Assembly: GCA_020634815.1 (NCBI GenBank) | Contig: JACKBA010000009.1 | Span: forward strand, 62,001 to 126,000 | Direction: 5' to 3' | From: Caldilineaceae bacterium | GTDB taxonomy: Bacteria > Chloroflexota > Anaerolineae > Caldilineales > Caldilineaceae | Length of the DNA stretch: 64,000 nucleotides | Made by a program: the position numbers and the translations under genes | Notes under the pieces: generated by a model | The model's input: only the letters and a program-made list of their open reading frames with translations | What the model was told of the DNA's origin: nothing | Database searches by the model: none | Part shown: piece by piece, positions 63,414 to 64,000 of the stretch | Position numbering within the stretch: position 1 is the stretch's first letter | Layout: each line of letters starts with the position of its first letter

Positions 63414-64000
63414 GTGACCGAGTTCTTCGCCTACGAGTTACTCACCTGGCCCGAAGTCGCCGCGCTGCCACGCACGACGCCACTTGTCATCCCGCTGGGC
63501 GAGGGCTACGCGCCGGCCCGGCTAGCCAGCGCGCTGGGCAACCCGCCGGCAATCGGCCTGCTGCCCGCCATTCCATTCGGCTGGCCGGGCAGCGGACTGG
63601 CCGTGCCGGAGCCAATCTTTGGCCGGCTGGTGGCGAACCTGGCCGACAGCCTGCGCGACGACGGCTTCAGCAAGGTCCACGTGCTCACCCCGCAGGGCAT
63701 TGACCTCGGCCTGGGCGCACAGCGGATCGCCCTGCCCCACGCCGGCCGCACATCCGTCGTCGCGCCGCTGCCCGCCGACGCCGACCGCGACAAGGTCGTG
63801 CTCATCCCCATCGGTCACACCGAGCAGCACGGCCATCACCTGCCGCTCAACACGGACACGGTCATCATCGACGCGATCGCGCGCGGCACGGTCGACCTGG
63901 CGCAGGGCGCGGCGGTCACGCTGCCGGCCTATCCGTACGGCGTGAGCACGCATCGCCCTGCCTTTGCGGGCACGCTCAACTGCGGCGGCCGCGCCTTCGA
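63414..64000 (+). CDS. Creatininase-family protein, cut by window end
   Basis: The first 195 codons are present, starting at a GTG at 63414, 7 nt after the previous stop. The sequence looks like a tandem: residues 1-120 are a decayed first half (LVIPLGEGYAPARLAS, with metal ligands missing). From about residue 124 a proper creatininase N-terminus begins: VVLIPIGHTEQHGHHLPLNTD, with the Glu, His and Asp metal ligands, then YPYGVSTHRPAFAGTLNCGG. Family members hydrolyse cyclic amides or formamides, including pyrimidine intermediates (FAPy deformylase), and occur in mycofactocin synthesis. The substrate here is unknown. Confidence 0.85.
   Translation, partial: MTEFFAYELLTWPEVAALPRTTPLVIPLGEGYAPARLASALGNPPAIGLLPAIPFGWPGSGLAVPEPIFGRLVANLADSLRDDGFSKVHVLTPQGIDLGLGAQRIALPHAGRTSVVAPLPADADRDKVVLIPIGHTEQHGHHLPLNTDTVIIDAIARGTVDLAQGAAVTLPAYPYGVSTHRPAFAGTLNCGGRAF

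Overview
The window looks like chromosome from a Chloroflexota bacterium, most likely Caldilineae or Anaerolineae. This is an inference from gene content, not a database match. The DNA is high-GC. It carries DUF2298 ('Chlor_Arch_YYY') and Agl23-type membrane proteins, a ChvE-like multiple-sugar ABC transporter, Thr/Pro-rich lipoprotein and stalk linkers, several GTG starts coupled through GTGA overlaps, and intergenic microsatellites of the GGGAGATT and GGGGCGA kinds. No tRNA, rRNA, CRISPR array, insertion sequence or phage gene was found.

Layout. 1-2758 (minus) is an nusA-ylxR-infB transcription/translation segment. 3037-7214 (plus) holds a subtilisin-like protease with a small partner, then a molybdenum cofactor operon moeA-moaC-moaD-moaE. 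7218-8362 (minus) is a SpoIIE-type phosphatase coupled to a small P-loop protein. 8593-10107 (plus) is a copper-handling pair. 10203-10417 is a probable 6S-type RNA with its own terminator. 10490-12292 is aceK. 12447-16395 (minus) is a sugar ABC transporter, and 16712-21710 (minus) holds two large histidine kinases. 22024-24097 (minus) holds two Gfo/Idh/MocA dehydrogenases. 24273-30777 (plus) holds a MazG-like pyrophosphohydrolase and then an unusual pterin-type cluster: GTP cyclohydrolase II fused to a RibD reductase, a zinc-less MDR dehydrogenase, a PTPS homologue with an altered active site, a glycosyltransferase, a methyltransferase and an MFS permease. 30944-50194 (minus) is one long run of seven envelope genes: a G5/3D protein, five giant GT-C or DUF2298 membrane proteins (two with C-terminal NHL propellers) and a LysM-M23 peptidase. 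50290-53957 (plus) adds another GT39-like enzyme and a surface stalk protein. 53954-54775 is scpA. 54783-61918 (minus) holds two giant paralogues that share an N-terminal glycosidase-like barrel and differ in their cell-wall hydrolase C-termini. 62244-64000 (plus) holds a LysM L,D-transpeptidase and a creatininase-family protein cut by the window edge.

How it fits together. Nearly half the window (31-62 kb) appears devoted to building, remodelling and glycosylating the cell envelope. Several genes there carry lectin-like, SH3b, LysM, PA14 or NHL modules. The 24.7-30.8 kb cluster reads as a compact route from GTP to a glycosylated and methylated pterin or pyrimidine, followed by export. It is the best candidate here for a poorly described small-molecule pathway. 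Regulatory signals visible by eye include 17-bp-spaced promoters, a recurrent GTGC-TATNAT extended -10 motif, two probable leaderless mRNAs, hairpins in the nusA leader and nusA-ylxR gap, and a terminator between the sugar-binding protein and its ATPase.
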